A DNA stretch of 64,000 bases, from NCBI RefSeq assembly GCF_001245615.1, contig NZ_CWKH01000001.1:2046001-2110000 (forward strand). Direction: 5' to 3'. Origin of the DNA: Mycolicibacterium neworleansense. Its GTDB lineage: Bacteria; Actinomycetota; Actinomycetes; Mycobacteriales; Mycobacteriaceae. The notes under the pieces were generated by a model. The model saw only the letters and a program-made list of their open reading frames with translations, was not told where the DNA came from and did no database searches. Positions within the stretch are counted from its first letter, which is position 1; the number at the start of each line of letters is the position of its first letter. The position numbers were made by a program, and so were the translations under genes. This document shows, in pieces, positions 45,711 through 55,154 of this stretch.

Positions 45711-46504
45711 CTGCTCGGCTGTCCTTCTGGTTGTGCTGATGCCCTGTCGACCATCTTTGCGTACGTCGTTTCAGGATGCCGCATCGGTGCCACATCGCGT
45801 CGGACGTCTGCCATCTCTGCGGCCCGCCGCACCCCGGTTGTCTCTGCGGCCCGCCGCACGTTCACATACGAGTGGCGGTGCTCCACACACGGACCCAACT
45901 CGGTCAACGCCGCGGAGTGTGCGGGGGTGCTGTATCCCTTGTGCTCGGCGAACCCGTAGCCGGGATGGTGCTGTTCCATCTCGACCATCAGCCGGTCCCG
46001 GCTGACCTTGGCCAGCACACTGGCCGCGGCGATGCAGGCCGCTGCGGCATCTCCCCCGATGACCGGTAGGGACGGCACCGCCAGGCCCGGCACCCGGAAG
46101 CCGTCCGACAGCACATAGCCCGGCCGCAACGACAACCCCGCCACCGCACGCCGCATGCCTTCGATATTGGCCACGTGCACGCCGAGCCGGTCGACCTCAT
46201 CGGAGGGGATGAACACCACGTGATAAGCCAGCGCATAGCGGCGGATCAGGGGAAACAGCCGCTCACGCTCGCGCTCGCCGAGCTTCTTGGAATCGTCGAG
46301 GGAGGCCAGGCTGTCCATCCGGTTCGGCCCCAGCACACAGGCCGCCACCACCAGCGGACCCGCGCAGGCCCCGCGACCCACCTCGTCCACCCCGGCAACC
46401 GGGCCCAGACCGTTGCGGTAGAGCGCGGATTCCAGGGTGCGCAGACCCGATGACCTCCGGATCACCGTTCGCGGCGGCCACGACGTCTTCACCACTGGAG
46501 GCAC
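45707..46504 (-). CDS. rnhB: Ribonuclease HII
   Basis: The 265-residue enzyme has the RNase HII DEGR-type motif [14 protein letters not shown] and the later G-Y-x-F-x-x-H-K-G-Y-S-T. It cleaves ribonucleotides embedded in DNA. The tail after residue 215 contains two copies of V-R-R-A-A-E from a 27-bp tandem DNA repeat. It lies 10 nt downstream of lepB and matches Rv2902c. Confidence 0.92.
   Translation of the reverse strand: MPPVVKTSWPPRTVIRRSSGLRTLESALYRNGLGPVAGVDEVGRGACAGPLVVAACVLGPNRMDSLASLDDSKKLGERERERLFPLIRRYALAYHVVFIPSDEVDRLGVHVANIEGMRRAVAGLSLRPGYVLSDGFRVPGLAVPSLPVIGGDAAAACIAAASVLAKVSRDRLMVEMEQHHPGYGFAEHKGYSTPAHSAALTELGPCVEHRHSYVNVRRAAETTGVRRAAEMADVRRDVAPMRHPETTYAKMVDRASAQPEGQPSR
45814..45859. 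repeat. 27-bp tandem repeat in the rnhB tail
   Basis: TCTCTGCGGCCCGCCGCAC occurs at 45814-45832 and 45841-45859. The period is 27 bp, or nine codons, and the frame is kept. Confidence 0.8.
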
Positions 46505-46514
46505 AGGGCAGCTC

Positions 46515-47375
46515 CTAGGAGTCGGTCTGCGGGTTCACGCCATTGATACCGCCCCAGCGGGACGGTGGCCAGGCGATGAACCGTGCCTTTCCGATTACAT
46601 TCTCCACCGGAACGGTGCCGGCCATCGGATCGCCGGTGCACTGCAGACCTTCCCGTGCGTCGGCCGGCAGATTGCTGCAATGCACACGCGAATCGGCCGA
46701 GTGCGTGCGGTTGTCACCCATCACCCACAGCCGGTCCGGCGGGACGGTGACTGGCCCGAACTCAGGCCCCAGGCACGGATAGATGCCCGGGTCGGCCATC
46801 ATGGTGGCCGGATCCAGATACGGCTCGTTCAGCGGCTTGCCGTCGACCGTCAGGCCGGTGTCGGCACGGCACTGCACGGTCTGGCCGCCCACCGCGATCA
46901 CCCGTTTGACCAGGTCGTTCTCGTCCGGCGGGACGAACCCCACGAACGAGAGGGCGTTCTGCACCCAGCGGATGGCGGTGTTGTCCGAACGGATCGACTT
47001 GTACCCGATGTTCCACGACGGCGGGCCCTTGAAGACCACCACGTCGCCGGGCTCCGGCTGGGAGAACCGGTAGGTGACCTTGTCGACCATGATCCGATCA
47101 CCCACGCAGCCGGCGCAGCCGTGCAGCGTGGGCTCCATGGATTCCGACGGAATCAGATAGGGGCGTGCGATGAACGTGAGGGTCACGTAGTAGAGCACCA
47201 GGGCGATGGACGCCAGAATGGCGATCTCACGGGCCGTGGAGTGTTTGCGCTTGGGCGACTCGTCCGGCGCTTGGCCGGTGGCCGACTCCGCCGAAGCTGA
47301 AGCGGAATCAGGATTTGAGTCGGATTCGAGGCTGCCCTCCGAGCGCGCGTCGGCAGATTCGGTGGGTCCGGTCAC
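46515..47375 (-). CDS. lepB: Signal peptidase I
   Basis: The 286-residue protein has a charged N-terminal region, one membrane segment ([12 protein letters not shown]), the catalytic serine in [10 protein letters not shown], the lysine in V-K-R-V-I-A-V-G-G, and the late M-G-D-N-R-x-x-S-x-D-S-R box. It removes signal peptides outside the membrane. The start is uncertain: I chose a GTG (47375) downstream of rplS, since the longest frame (to 47519) would overlap rplS. Equivalent of Rv2903c. Confidence 0.9.
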   Translation of the reverse strand: MTGPTESADARSEGSLESDSNPDSASASAESATGQAPDESPKRKHSTAREIAILASIALVLYYVTLTFIARPYLIPSESMEPTLHGCAGCVGDRIMVDKVTYRFSQPEPGDVVVFKGPPSWNIGYKSIRSDNTAIRWVQNALSFVGFVPPDENDLVKRVIAVGGQTVQCRADTGLTVDGKPLNEPYLDPATMMADPGIYPCLGPEFGPVTVPPDRLWVMGDNRTHSADSRVHCSNLPADAREGLQCTGDPMAGTVPVENVIGKARFIAWPPSRWGGINGVNPQTDS

Positions 47376-47442
47376 AGGCACCACAGTAGCGAGCGAGGTG
47401 ACCGGTCCCGCGACGAGAGCTTCGTCAGGCGGAGCAGCGCGC

Positions 47443-47784
47443 TCAGCGCTTTTCCTTGATCTTCGCCTTCTTGCCGCGCAGTTCGCGCAGGTAGTAGAGC
47501 TTGGCGCGACGCACGTCACCGCGGGTCACGACATCGAGGTGATCGATGTTGGGCGAATGCACCGGGAAGGTCCGCTCGACGCCGACGCCGTAGCTCTCCT
47601 TCCGCACGGTGAAGGTCTCGCGGATGCCGCCGCCCTGACGACGGATCACGACACCCTTGAAGACCTGGATGCGCTCCTTCGAGCCCTCGATCACCTTCAC
47701 GTGCACGTTGACGGTGTCGCCGGGGCTGAAGGTCGGGATGTCGTCGCGCAGCGACGCCTGATCGACGAAGTCCAGCGTGTTCAT
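47443..47784 (-). CDS. rplS: 50S ribosomal protein L19
   Basis: The 113-residue protein carries the L19 pattern: [25 protein letters not shown] and [14 protein letters not shown]. It binds at the 30S-50S interface. The ATG at 47784 gives the usual length. Promoter elements lie in the 323-nt gap upstream. Confidence 0.96.
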   Translation of the reverse strand: MNTLDFVDQASLRDDIPTFSPGDTVNVHVKVIEGSKERIQVFKGVVIRRQGGGIRETFTVRKESYGVGVERTFPVHSPNIDHLDVVTRGDVRRAKLYYLRELRGKKAKIKEKR

Positions 47785-48107
47785 CGGTGACACTTCCTTG
47801 TTGTTCGCGGCTCCGGACGGGCGCGACATGGCGCCCAGCCGAAGCTATTTTCGGGTGTATCGGGGTGTATCTCGCACCGGAAGGCGGACAAGCCGGCCCA
47901 GTCGTGCGCAGACAACTGCTCAATTGTGCCAGATGGGTCCCCATACCGTGAAATCCGGCGAGTCTGCGCACCCATCTGCAACGACTCCGGCAGCATACTT
48001 CGAGCACAACTAAGCACGCGCTCCCCAAGGCAAACAGTTAGGCTTCACCCACCGATGTGCCGGTCCTGCAGAGCCCATCGGATTTTATGGACGGTTCAAG
48101 GAGGACC
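47785..48107. promoter_or_regulatory. Divergent regulatory region between rplS and lppW
   Basis: This 323-nt gap holds no gene. It contains the rplS promoter-like element near 47898-47935 (minus strand), leaving a leader of about 110 nt before rplS, and the start region of lppW on the plus strand. No further element is clear. Confidence 0.5.
47898..47935 (-). promoter_or_regulatory. Promoter-like element shared with rpsP
   Basis: On the minus strand CTGGCACAATTG (47921-47932) is followed by GTTGTCTGCGCACGACT. The same 12-mer and a similar following stretch occur upstream of rpsP. CACAAT is a plausible -10 box. Confidence 0.5.
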
Positions 48108-49064
48108 ATGCGACGGCGGCCGTCGAAGCTGACGATGGCGAGCGCGGCCAGCATGACAGCAGTGGTCGCGATGGCCGTCATCACCGTCGGCTGCGAAGCC
48201 CGGGTCTATGGCACTCCCCCGGTCGCCCCCGACGCACCTCAGCTGACCGTCGTCGTCCCCCAGGGCAGCATGGCTCCGCTGCCCGAGGCATCTCCCGGTG
48301 AACCCGCAGCCAGCTTCACCGGCCTCGAAGGCCGCGCCCAGCAGGCCACCGAGGACGCCGCCGATGCCGGCGCCGAGATCACCGTGCTGGTCCTCGACCG
48401 CAACACCGGGCAGCTGGTGTCCAACGGAAACGGGACCACCATCGCCATCGCATCGGTGGTCAAGTTGTTCATCGCCGACGATCTGCTCCTGCAGGAAGCC
48501 AAGAAGCAGACGGTCCTCAGCCCCGAGGACCGCAAGAACCTCGACGTGATGCTGCGGTCCTCGGACGACAGTGCCGCCGAGGTCTTCTGGAACCGCAGCG
48601 GTGGCAGCGCCATCGTCAACCGGGTGGCTGCCCGCTACGGCCTGGGCTCGACCCGGCCGCCGAACGACGGTAGGTGGTGGAACACCATCAGCACCGCCGC
48701 CGACCTGGTGCGCTACTACGACATGTTGATGAACGGCAGCGGCGGTCTCCCCGCCGAACAGGCCAACGTCATCCTGTCCAACCTCGCCCAGTCCACCCCG
48801 AATGCCATCGACGGCACCCAGCCGGGCGGCATCTACCCCCAGCGGTTCGGCATCCCCGAGGGCCTCTATTCAGAACCGGTCGCGGTCAAGCAGGGTTGGA
48901 TGTGCTGCATCGGCTCGGATTGGATGCACCTGTCGACCGGCGTGATCGGCCCCGACCGTCGCTTCATCATGGTGATCGGCTCACTGCAGCCCACCAACGC
49001 CGCCACCGCGCGCGACACCATCACCGACGCCGTCAAGACGATGTTCCCCGGCGGTCGGATCTAG
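48108..49064 (+). CDS. lppW: LppW-like lipoprotein with a beta-lactamase fold
   Basis: The 318-residue protein has a lipoprotein signal with lipobox V-G-C near residue 29. Its serine beta-lactamase-like domain has S-V-V-K as the S-x-x-K motif, S-D-D-S in the S-D-N position, and K-Q-G-W where K-T-G is usual. The altered third motif suggests weak or different activity. The ATG at 48108 has an AAGGAGG ribosome-binding site. Position and length match Rv2905. It ends tail-to-tail with trmD in a shared CTAG. Confidence 0.82.
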   Translation: MRRRPSKLTMASAASMTAVVAMAVITVGCEARVYGTPPVAPDAPQLTVVVPQGSMAPLPEASPGEPAASFTGLEGRAQQATEDAADAGAEITVLVLDRNTGQLVSNGNGTTIAIASVVKLFIADDLLLQEAKKQTVLSPEDRKNLDVMLRSSDDSAAEVFWNRSGGSAIVNRVAARYGLGSTRPPNDGRWWNTISTAADLVRYYDMLMNGSGGLPAEQANVILSNLAQSTPNAIDGTQPGGIYPQRFGIPEGLYSEPVAVKQGWMCCIGSDWMHLSTGVIGPDRRFIMVIGSLQPTNAATARDTITDAVKTMFPGGRI

Positions 49065-49744
49065 GATTCGTCGAGCAGGTCCGGTCGGCGCTCACGGGTG
49101 CGTTGCAGCGATTGCTCATGGCGCCACGCCGCGACCTTGGCGTGATCCCCCGACAGCAGCACATCGGGCACTTCGAGCCCACGCCAGCTCTGCGGACGGG
49201 TGTAGCTCGGCCCCTCGAGCAGGCCGTCGGAATGCGAATCCTGTTGATGCGATGCGGGATTGCCCAGGACCTCGGGCATCAACCGGACCACCGCCTCGAT
49301 CATGACCAGGGCCGCCGACTCACCGCCGTTGAGGACGTAATCGCCGATGGAAACCTCTTCGACCCGCATCCGGCGAGCCGCGTCGTCGGCCACCCGCTGA
49401 TCGATCCCCTCATACCGCCCGCAGGCGAACACCAGATGAGACTCGGCACTCCAGCGCTCGGCCACCGCTTGGGTGAACGGCCGTCCGGCAGGGGTCGGCA
49501 CCACCAGAAGTGTTTCCTCGGAACAGATCTCATCGAGCGCCTCACCCCACACCGGCGCTTTCATGACCATCCCCGGGCCCCCGCCGTACGGTGAATCATC
49601 CACCGAACGGTGCACATCGTGGGTCCAGTTCCGCAGATCATGCACGGAAACGGAGAGGATTCCGGCCTCGATCGCCTTGCCCGGCAACGACTGCCGGATC
49701 GGATCGAGGTAGGCCGGGAAGATCGTGATGACGTCAATGCGCAC
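49061..49744 (-). CDS. trmD: tRNA (guanine37-N1)-methyltransferase
   Basis: The 227-residue SPOUT methyltransferase begins [10 protein letters not shown]. It contains [21 protein letters not shown], the trefoil-knot [11 protein letters not shown], and [12 protein letters not shown]. It makes m1G37 in tRNA to keep the reading frame. It follows rimM by 11 nt. Confidence 0.96.
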   Translation of the reverse strand: MRIDVITIFPAYLDPIRQSLPGKAIEAGILSVSVHDLRNWTHDVHRSVDDSPYGGGPGMVMKAPVWGEALDEICSEETLLVVPTPAGRPFTQAVAERWSAESHLVFACGRYEGIDQRVADDAARRMRVEEVSIGDYVLNGGESAALVMIEAVVRLMPEVLGNPASHQQDSHSDGLLEGPSYTRPQSWRGLEVPDVLLSGDHAKVAAWRHEQSLQRTRERRPDLLDES

Positions 49745-49755
49745 TGCGTCGCCCG

Positions 49756-50283
49756 TCAGACCTGGTCCAGGTTCAGCAGACCGTCCGGAGGATCGATGAC
49801 GACGGTTCCGGTGTCCCGGGACACCGAGGTGACGATGGCGCTGACGAACGGGATCAGCACTTCGCGGCTGTCCGCGTCGGCTTTGACCGACAGCAGTTCA
49901 CCGGCTGCGGTGTGCAGAACCTCGCGGACCACGCCCACCGCGGTGCCGTCGACCGTGACGACCCGAAGACCTTCGAGTTCGTGGTCGTAGAACTCGTCGG
50001 GATCATCGATCGCGGGCAGATCGGCGGTGTCGACGATGAACACCGTGCCACGCAGCTCATCGGCGGCGTTGCGGTCCGTGACGCCGGCCAGGCGAATCAG
50101 CAGCCGACCGGCATGATCACGGACGGACTCGACCGAGAAAGTGCGCTCGGCACCCCCCTTGGCGCGGCCCCGAAGGGCCACGCCGGGGGTGAACCGGGCG
50201 GCGGGGTCGTCGGTACGGACCTCGACGACAACCTCACCGGAAATGCCGTGAGCTTTGACAACCCGCCCGACAACCAGGTCCAT
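49756..50283 (-). CDS. rimM: Ribosome maturation factor RimM
   Basis: The 175-residue protein has the RimM N-terminal domain ([14 protein letters not shown]) and the PRC-barrel ([11 protein letters not shown]). It ends with the I-P-F-V-S-A-I-V segment. It assists 16S 3-prime domain assembly. The ATG at 50283 gives the family length. It lies 10 nt after the KH gene. Confidence 0.94.
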   Translation of the reverse strand: MDLVVGRVVKAHGISGEVVVEVRTDDPAARFTPGVALRGRAKGGAERTFSVESVRDHAGRLLIRLAGVTDRNAADELRGTVFIVDTADLPAIDDPDEFYDHELEGLRVVTVDGTAVGVVREVLHTAAGELLSVKADADSREVLIPFVSAIVTSVSRDTGTVVIDPPDGLLNLDQV

Positions 50284-50293
50284 GGATCCGACG

Positions 50294-50536
50294 CTACTGG
50301 TCGGTGTCCACCACGTCGACGCGGATACCGCGCCCACCGATGCCCGCGACCAGGGTCCGCAGCGCGGTGGCCGTGCGGCCGCCGCGGCCGATGACCTTGC
50401 CCAGGTCATCGGGGTGCACGTGCACCTCGACGGTCCGCCCACGGCGGCTGGTGACCATGTCGACGCGTACGTCGTCGGGATTGTCCACGATGCCGCGGAC
50501 CAGGTGCTCGACGGCGTCGACCACGACAGAACTCAC
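50294..50536 (-). CDS. KH-domain RNA-binding protein (Rv2908c-like)
   Basis: The 80-residue protein carries one KH fold with the G-R-G-G loop ([10 protein letters not shown]) preceded by H-P-D-D-L-G-K-V. It is the KhpA type, which binds RNA in translation or cell-shape control. It lies 8 nt after rpsP and before rimM. Confidence 0.92.
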   Translation of the reverse strand: MSSVVVDAVEHLVRGIVDNPDDVRVDMVTSRRGRTVEVHVHPDDLGKVIGRGGRTATALRTLVAGIGGRGIRVDVVDTDQ

Positions 50537-50544
50537 TGCGCTGC

Positions 50545-51021
50545 TCAGCTCTCGCTTGCGGCGTCGTCGGCAGCGGCCTCGGCCGCCGGCGCCTCAGCCT
50601 CGGTGCCGGCCTCGGCAGCCTCGTCCTTCTTCGGAGCCTTCTTCTTCTTGGGCGTGACGGCCGCGGCACCGGTGCCGCTCTCGGCCTCGGCCAGCGCGGC
50701 GTTGAACAGCTCCAGCTTGGACGGCTTGGGCTCCTTGACCTTCAGCGTGCCCTCGGCGCCCGGCAGGCCCTTGAACTTCTGCCAGTCACCGGTGATCTTC
50801 AGCAGGGCCAGCACCGGCTCGGTGGGCTGGGCGCCAACACCCAGCCAGTACTGCGCGCGCTCCGAATCGATCTCGATCAGGCTCGGCTCTTCCTTGGGGT
50901 GGTAGCGGCCGATGACCTCGATGGCGCGGCCTTCGCGGCGGGTCCGCGCGTCGGCGACAGCGATGCGGTACTGGGGGTTGCGGATCTTGCCAAGCCGGGT
51001 GAGCTTGATCTTGACAGCCAT
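50545..51021 (-). CDS. rpsP: 30S ribosomal protein S16
   Basis: The 158-residue protein starts [12 protein letters not shown] and contains [11 protein letters not shown] and G-R-Y-H-P-K. The S16 core covers about 85 residues; the rest is a long Ala/Glu/Lys-rich tail, as in other mycobacterial S16. It opens the rpsP-KH-rimM-trmD operon. Confidence 0.95.
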   Translation of the reverse strand: MAVKIKLTRLGKIRNPQYRIAVADARTRREGRAIEVIGRYHPKEEPSLIEIDSERAQYWLGVGAQPTEPVLALLKITGDWQKFKGLPGAEGTLKVKEPKPSKLELFNAALAEAESGTGAAAVTPKKKKAPKKDEAAEAGTEAEAPAAEAAADDAASES

Positions 51022-51127
51022 GGTTAAGCACTTCTCCTTGAGTGTCACGCTGCAATTCGGCGATGCGGGCGGAATTGCCCGATCCGGTTTTGCCTTACGT
51101 GTGTGACCGCCGCGCAGCGCATTGAAC

Positions 51128-51163
51128 GAGTCGCACGGCAGACAGCCGACAATTGTGCCAGAG
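51128..51163 (-). promoter_or_regulatory. rpsP promoter-like element shared with rplS
   Basis: On the minus strand TTGGCC-N17-CACAAT is followed by TGTCTGCCGTGCGACTC. CTGGCACAATTG (51150-51161) is identical to the element upstream of rplS. It lies about 105-140 nt before the rpsP start; the rest of the 170-nt gap shows nothing. Confidence 0.5.
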
Positions 51164-51191
51164 CAGGCAGTACCGGCCAAAATCGCGAGAG

Positions 51192-51611
51192 TCAGACGAC
51201 CTTGTCGAAGCACTTGGTCTCGACGCGGCGGCTCATCCGCCACCCGTCGTCGGTGCGGACGAACTCGTCCTCGTACCAGAGCCCGCAGAACAGCACCTGC
51301 TGCTCCAGCCCGGGCAGCACCATCGGGTTGAAGCAGATGGTGCGGGAGGATGCTCTGTCCCCCTCGATCCGGACGTCGAAATTGCCGAGCATGTGGGCGT
51401 AGGCCGGGAAGTTCGGCAGCACTTCGGCCAGCCAGGCCTTGACCTCCGGGTACTGGCCGTCGATGCCGCCCATTGCCCGGTAGTCGATGTAGGCATCGGG
51501 CGTGAACACCGCGTCGAGGTCGTCGAACAATCGACGATCGATCGCAGTGGAGTAGTCGATCAACAACTGCTGGATCTCCAGACGGTCCGAAATCTCGGCC
51601 AGGCTCAACAT
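51192..51611 (-). CDS. NTF2-like (SnoaL-like) protein
   Basis: The 139-residue protein has the SnoaL-4 pattern of an alpha+beta cone: [22 protein letters not shown], and a late D-G-W-R-M-S-R-R. It may be an isomerase, dehydratase or binding protein, and the function is unknown. Position matches Rv2910c. A GTG at 51626 is an alternative start. Confidence 0.82.
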   Translation of the reverse strand: MLSLAEISDRLEIQQLLIDYSTAIDRRLFDDLDAVFTPDAYIDYRAMGGIDGQYPEVKAWLAEVLPNFPAYAHMLGNFDVRIEGDRASSRTICFNPMVLPGLEQQVLFCGLWYEDEFVRTDDGWRMSRRVETKCFDKVV

Positions 51612-51643
51612 GTCTCGATTCAACACGATTAGGCTGGCGCGCC

Positions 51644-52531
51644 ATGGGGAGGTTCGTCAGCTTCGCGGTGGTGGTGATGGCCACACTGATCCCGCTCTCG
51701 ACTCTGACCGGCGCCACGCCCGCGCGAGCGGATATCGAGGTGCAGCAGGTGGGCGCGGCCCCGATCCCCGACGGTCCCGCGCAGGGCTGGGTGGTCGCCG
51801 ACCTCGACACCGGTCAGGTGCTGGCCGCCCGCAACGAGAACACCCGCTACGCGCCGGCGAGCACCATCAAGACCCTGCTGGCCCAGGTGGTGCTCGACGA
51901 GGTGCCGCTGGACTCCACCATCGTGGCCGAGGAAGCCGACACCCGGGTCGAGTGCAACTGCGCCGGTGTCGCTCCCGGCCAGACCTATACGGCGCGCCAA
52001 CTGCTGGAGGCGGCACTGCTGGCGTCGGGCAACGATGCCGCCAACACCCTGGCCCGCATGCTCGGTGGCCCGGGGGCCGCCGTCGCCAAGATGAACGCCA
52101 AGGCCGCAGCGCTCGGCGCGCACAACACCAATGTCGCGACACCGTCGGGACTCGACGGGCCGGGTATGCCGTTCTGGTCGACACCTCACGACCTGGCGAC
52201 GATCTTCCGCGGCGCGATGACCAATCCGGTGTTCGCACAGATCACCGCGATGCCCTCGACGACCTTCCCCAGCAAGACCGGCGATCGGGTCCTGGTCAAC
52301 CAGGACGAGCTGTTGCATCGCTACCCCGGTGCCATCGGCGGCAAGACCGGCTTCACCGACATCGCCCGCAAGACGTTCGTCGGGGCCGCACAACGGGACG
52401 GCCGCCGGTTGGTGGTCACCATGATGTACGGGCTGATCAAGGAAGGTGGGCCGACCTACTGGGACCAGGCGGCCACCCTGTTGGACTGGGGTTTCGCCCA
52501 GGACCGTTCGGCCAGCATCGGCTCGCTCTGA
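51644..52531 (+). CDS. dacB2: D-alanyl-D-alanine carboxypeptidase, DacB2 type, copy 1
   Basis: The 295-residue protein has a signal peptide, then the penicillin-binding motifs S-T-I-K (S-x-x-K) near residue 73, S-G-N near residue 126 and K-T-G in G-G-K-T-G-F. It trims the terminal D-Ala of peptidoglycan stem peptides outside the membrane. Only 79 nt separate it from a close paralogue, suggesting tandem duplication. Rv2911 is the single homologue at this position in M. tuberculosis. Confidence 0.92.
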   Translation: MGRFVSFAVVVMATLIPLSTLTGATPARADIEVQQVGAAPIPDGPAQGWVVADLDTGQVLAARNENTRYAPASTIKTLLAQVVLDEVPLDSTIVAEEADTRVECNCAGVAPGQTYTARQLLEAALLASGNDAANTLARMLGGPGAAVAKMNAKAAALGAHNTNVATPSGLDGPGMPFWSTPHDLATIFRGAMTNPVFAQITAMPSTTFPSKTGDRVLVNQDELLHRYPGAIGGKTGFTDIARKTFVGAAQRDGRRLVVTMMYGLIKEGGPTYWDQAATLLDWGFAQDRSASIGSL

Positions 52532-52610
52532 ATCCTGCGGTGAGGTCCGATATCTGAAGGAAACCTGACCGTGCGCGCAGCGAGTCCAAAGCTGGGTAGC
52601 GTCGTCGGGC

Positions 52611-53438
52611 GTGCGAAGACTGTTCGTGACGCTCGCGCTCGGCCTCGGCACGGTGATGGCAGCCGCGGCCCTCGGGGCTCCACCGGTCGCCGCAGCGCCA
52701 GGGGTGCAGCCGGCAGGCGCCCAGATTCCCGACGGTCCCGCCAAGGCCTGGCTGGTCGCCGACATGGACACCGGCCAGGTGATCGCCGCCAAGGATGCCA
52801 ACGGCTCCTACGCCCCGGCCAGCACCATCAAGCCGCTGTTGGCGATGGTCGTGCTGGACCACCTTCGGCCCGACAACTTCGCCCGGGCCAACCAGTCCCA
52901 CACCAAGGTCGAATGCTCGTGCGTCGGCCTCACCCCCGGACAGCCGTACACCACCCGGCAACTGCTCGAAGCGCTGCTGATGGTGTCCGGCAACGATGCG
53001 GCGAACATGCTCGCCGACATGCTCGGAGGCCAGCCCGCCACCGTGGCGGCGATGACCCGCAAGGCGGCCAGCGTCGGCGCGCGCAACACCCGCGCCTCGT
53101 CGCCTTCGGGTCTCGACGGCCCCGGCTGGGAAACCGTCACCACACCGCACGACCTCGCGGTGATCCTGCGAGCGGCGCTGAAGTATCCGCTGATCGCCCA
53201 GATCATGCGCCAACCCTCGGCACAGTTCCCGGGCAAGACGCTGACCAACCAGAACGAACTTCTCCAGCGCTATCCCGGTGACATCGCCGGCAAGACCGGA
53301 TACACCGATCTGGCCCGAAAGACGTATGTGGGTGCCGCCCAACGCGGTAACCGGCGCCTGGTCGTCGTCCAGATGTACGGGACCGGTGACCTCTACGGTC
53401 AGGCGATCGAACTGTTCGACTACGGTTTCTCACACTGA
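52611..53438 (+). CDS. D-alanyl-D-alanine carboxypeptidase, DacB2 type, copy 2
   Basis: The 275-residue protein starts at GTG with a signal peptide. It carries S-T-I-K, S-G-N and G-K-T-G-Y, in the same order as copy 1. Large stretches match copy 1 closely: [19 protein letters not shown] and A-R-K-T. It has the shorter C-terminus. A small hairpin (53439-53455) follows the stop. Confidence 0.92.
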   Translation: MRRLFVTLALGLGTVMAAAALGAPPVAAAPGVQPAGAQIPDGPAKAWLVADMDTGQVIAAKDANGSYAPASTIKPLLAMVVLDHLRPDNFARANQSHTKVECSCVGLTPGQPYTTRQLLEALLMVSGNDAANMLADMLGGQPATVAAMTRKAASVGARNTRASSPSGLDGPGWETVTTPHDLAVILRAALKYPLIAQIMRQPSAQFPGKTLTNQNELLQRYPGDIAGKTGYTDLARKTYVGAAQRGNRRLVVVQMYGTGDLYGQAIELFDYGFSH

Positions 53439-53455
53439 CCGTCGGCTTCGGACGG
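53439..53455 (+). terminator. Short hairpin after the second dacB2-like gene
   Basis: CCGTC (53439-53443) and GACGG (53451-53455) pair around a 7-nt loop directly after the stop codon. It is weak and lacks a U-tract. Confidence 0.3.
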
Positions 53456-53490
53456 TAAAAGGTAAAGCCCCACCGGGACTCACAAGAAAC

Positions 53491-53509
53491 TAAGGTAACC
53501 CTAAATTCG
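53491..53509. promoter_or_regulatory. Weak IdeR-like box upstream of the diflavin reductase
   Basis: TAAGGTAACCCTAAATTCG matches the IdeR consensus at 14 of 19 positions; the left half is strong and the right half poor. It lies 35 nt before the start codon. Confidence 0.35.
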
Positions 53510-53543
53510 CGTGGCTCGCCCGCGCGCGATGAGGGGAGCCGAT

Positions 53544-55088
53544 GTGTCCGACCGTGAGTTCTCGTTGGTGGTCGCCTATGGAACCGACATGGGCAACGCC
53601 GAAGACGCCGCCATGTCGTTCGCCGAAGCCGCCACCGCTGCCGGGATTCCCGCCGAGGCCGTGGAGCTCAACCAGGTCGAACTCGACCACCTCAGCACCA
53701 CAACGCATTTCATCGTGGTCACGTCCACCTTCGGCGACGGCGAGTTTCCCGACACCGCCACGTTGTTCTGGGAGGCCATCAGCGCCTCGACCGAGCGGCT
53801 CGAGCACATGAGCTTCGCGGTGCTCGCGCTCGGCGACACCTCTTACGAATTGTTCTGCAACGCAGGAAAACTCCTCGATGCTCGCCTCGAAGAGCTCGGC
53901 GCGACCCGCCTGGCCGACCGAGTCGACGTCGACGGGTACTACGAAGAACCGGCCGCCGCCTGGACCACCGATCTCGTCAAGCAACTCACCGCCGCTCAGG
54001 CCGGTCCCGCCGCGCCGCCCGTCGCCGTCGCCGACAATCCCGAGCCCACACCCCGAAGCCAGGAACGCAACCGCACCTTCACGACGCCGCTGAAGGTCAA
54101 TCGACTGCTCACCTCGACGGAATCCGACAAGGAGGTCCGTCACTACGAGCTCGACCTCACCGGTTCCGGGATCGCGTATCAGGCCGGAGATTCACTCGCC
54201 GTCCACCCGGCCAACGATCCCGACCTGGTCGCGGCGATCCTGGCCGAACTCAAGGTCGGGCCCGAGTATCGCGTGGCCGACGCGGACGAGACGCTGGGCG
54301 TCTTGCTCACCGAGCAGCTCGAGATCCGCACCCCGTCGCGCGCACTGCAGGAGCTGGCAGGCACCGCCGCCTATGGCGAGGATGTCCTCGACCTCATCCG
54401 GCGCGCCGACCTCACGGTCGACGAGGTCATCGACACGTTGCGCCCGTTGCAGTTTCGCGACTACTCGATCGCTTCGAGCCCCCTGGTGCACCCCGATCGC
54501 GTGCACCTGACCGTGGCCACCGTGCGCTACCCCGCCGGCGACCGACAGCACGGTGGCGTGGCCTCGACCTATCTGGCCGAGCGCACCCAGTCGGTCCGGA
54601 TCCACTTGCGGCCCAACCATCATTTCCGGCTGCCGGCCGGCGATGTGCCGATCATCATGATCGGACCGGGCACCGGTATCGCGCCGTTCCGGGCGTTCCT
54701 GCAGGAGCGGCAGGCCGCCGCCGCATCAGGACGGTCCTGGTTGTTCTTCGGGGACCGGCGACGGACCACCGACTTCCTCTACGGCGAGGAGCTCACGGGA
54801 TTCGTCGAGTCCGGCACATTGACCCGGCTCGACCTGGCGTTCTCCCGCGACCAGGATGCGAAAGTGTATGTCCAGCAACGTATGCGGGAGCACGCTGCCG
54901 AGTTGTTCGCGTGGCTACAGGACGGCGCATACCTCTATGTCTGCGGTGACGCCGACCGGATGGCCAAGGACGTCGACGCCGCACTGCACGAGATCGTCGC
55001 CGAGAGCGGCGGTATGGACGCCGAGGCCGCACACGCCTACGTCAACGACCTGATCAAGACCCACCGCTACCTGCGCGACGTCTACTAG
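53544..55088 (+). CDS. CysJ-like diflavin reductase
   Basis: The 514-residue protein joins an FMN flavodoxin domain (about residues 5-145; G-T-D-M-G-N-A-E and S-T-F-G-D-G-E-F-P) to an FAD/NADP reductase (R-D-Y-S-I-A-S-S, G-G-V-A-S-T-Y-L, G-P-G-T-G-I-A-P-F-R). It ends in Y-L-R-D-V-Y like sulfite reductase flavoprotein. It would pass NADPH electrons to a partner oxidase or reductase not encoded nearby. The GTG at 53544 has a GAGGGGAG ribosome-binding site. Confidence 0.88.
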   Translation: MSDREFSLVVAYGTDMGNAEDAAMSFAEAATAAGIPAEAVELNQVELDHLSTTTHFIVVTSTFGDGEFPDTATLFWEAISASTERLEHMSFAVLALGDTSYELFCNAGKLLDARLEELGATRLADRVDVDGYYEEPAAAWTTDLVKQLTAAQAGPAAPPVAVADNPEPTPRSQERNRTFTTPLKVNRLLTSTESDKEVRHYELDLTGSGIAYQAGDSLAVHPANDPDLVAAILAELKVGPEYRVADADETLGVLLTEQLEIRTPSRALQELAGTAAYGEDVLDLIRRADLTVDEVIDTLRPLQFRDYSIASSPLVHPDRVHLTVATVRYPAGDRQHGGVASTYLAERTQSVRIHLRPNHHFRLPAGDVPIIMIGPGTGIAPFRAFLQERQAAAASGRSWLFFGDRRRTTDFLYGEELTGFVESGTLTRLDLAFSRDQDAKVYVQQRMREHAAELFAWLQDGAYLYVCGDADRMAKDVDAALHEIVAESGGMDAEAAHAYVNDLIKTHRYLRDVY

Positions 55089-55099
55089 ACGAGCGACTT

Positions 55100-55138
55100 G
55101 TGCACCTGCGGTGACGGTGGGCGTTACGGCAGGTGCAC
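55100..55138. terminator. Bidirectional hairpin between convergent genes
   Basis: GTGCACCTGC (55100-55109) and GCAGGTGCAC (55129-55138) are perfect 10-bp arms with a 19-nt loop, 11 nt past one stop and 16 nt from the opposing one. Confidence 0.6.
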
Positions 55139-55154
55139 GAATCACAGGTCAGAG

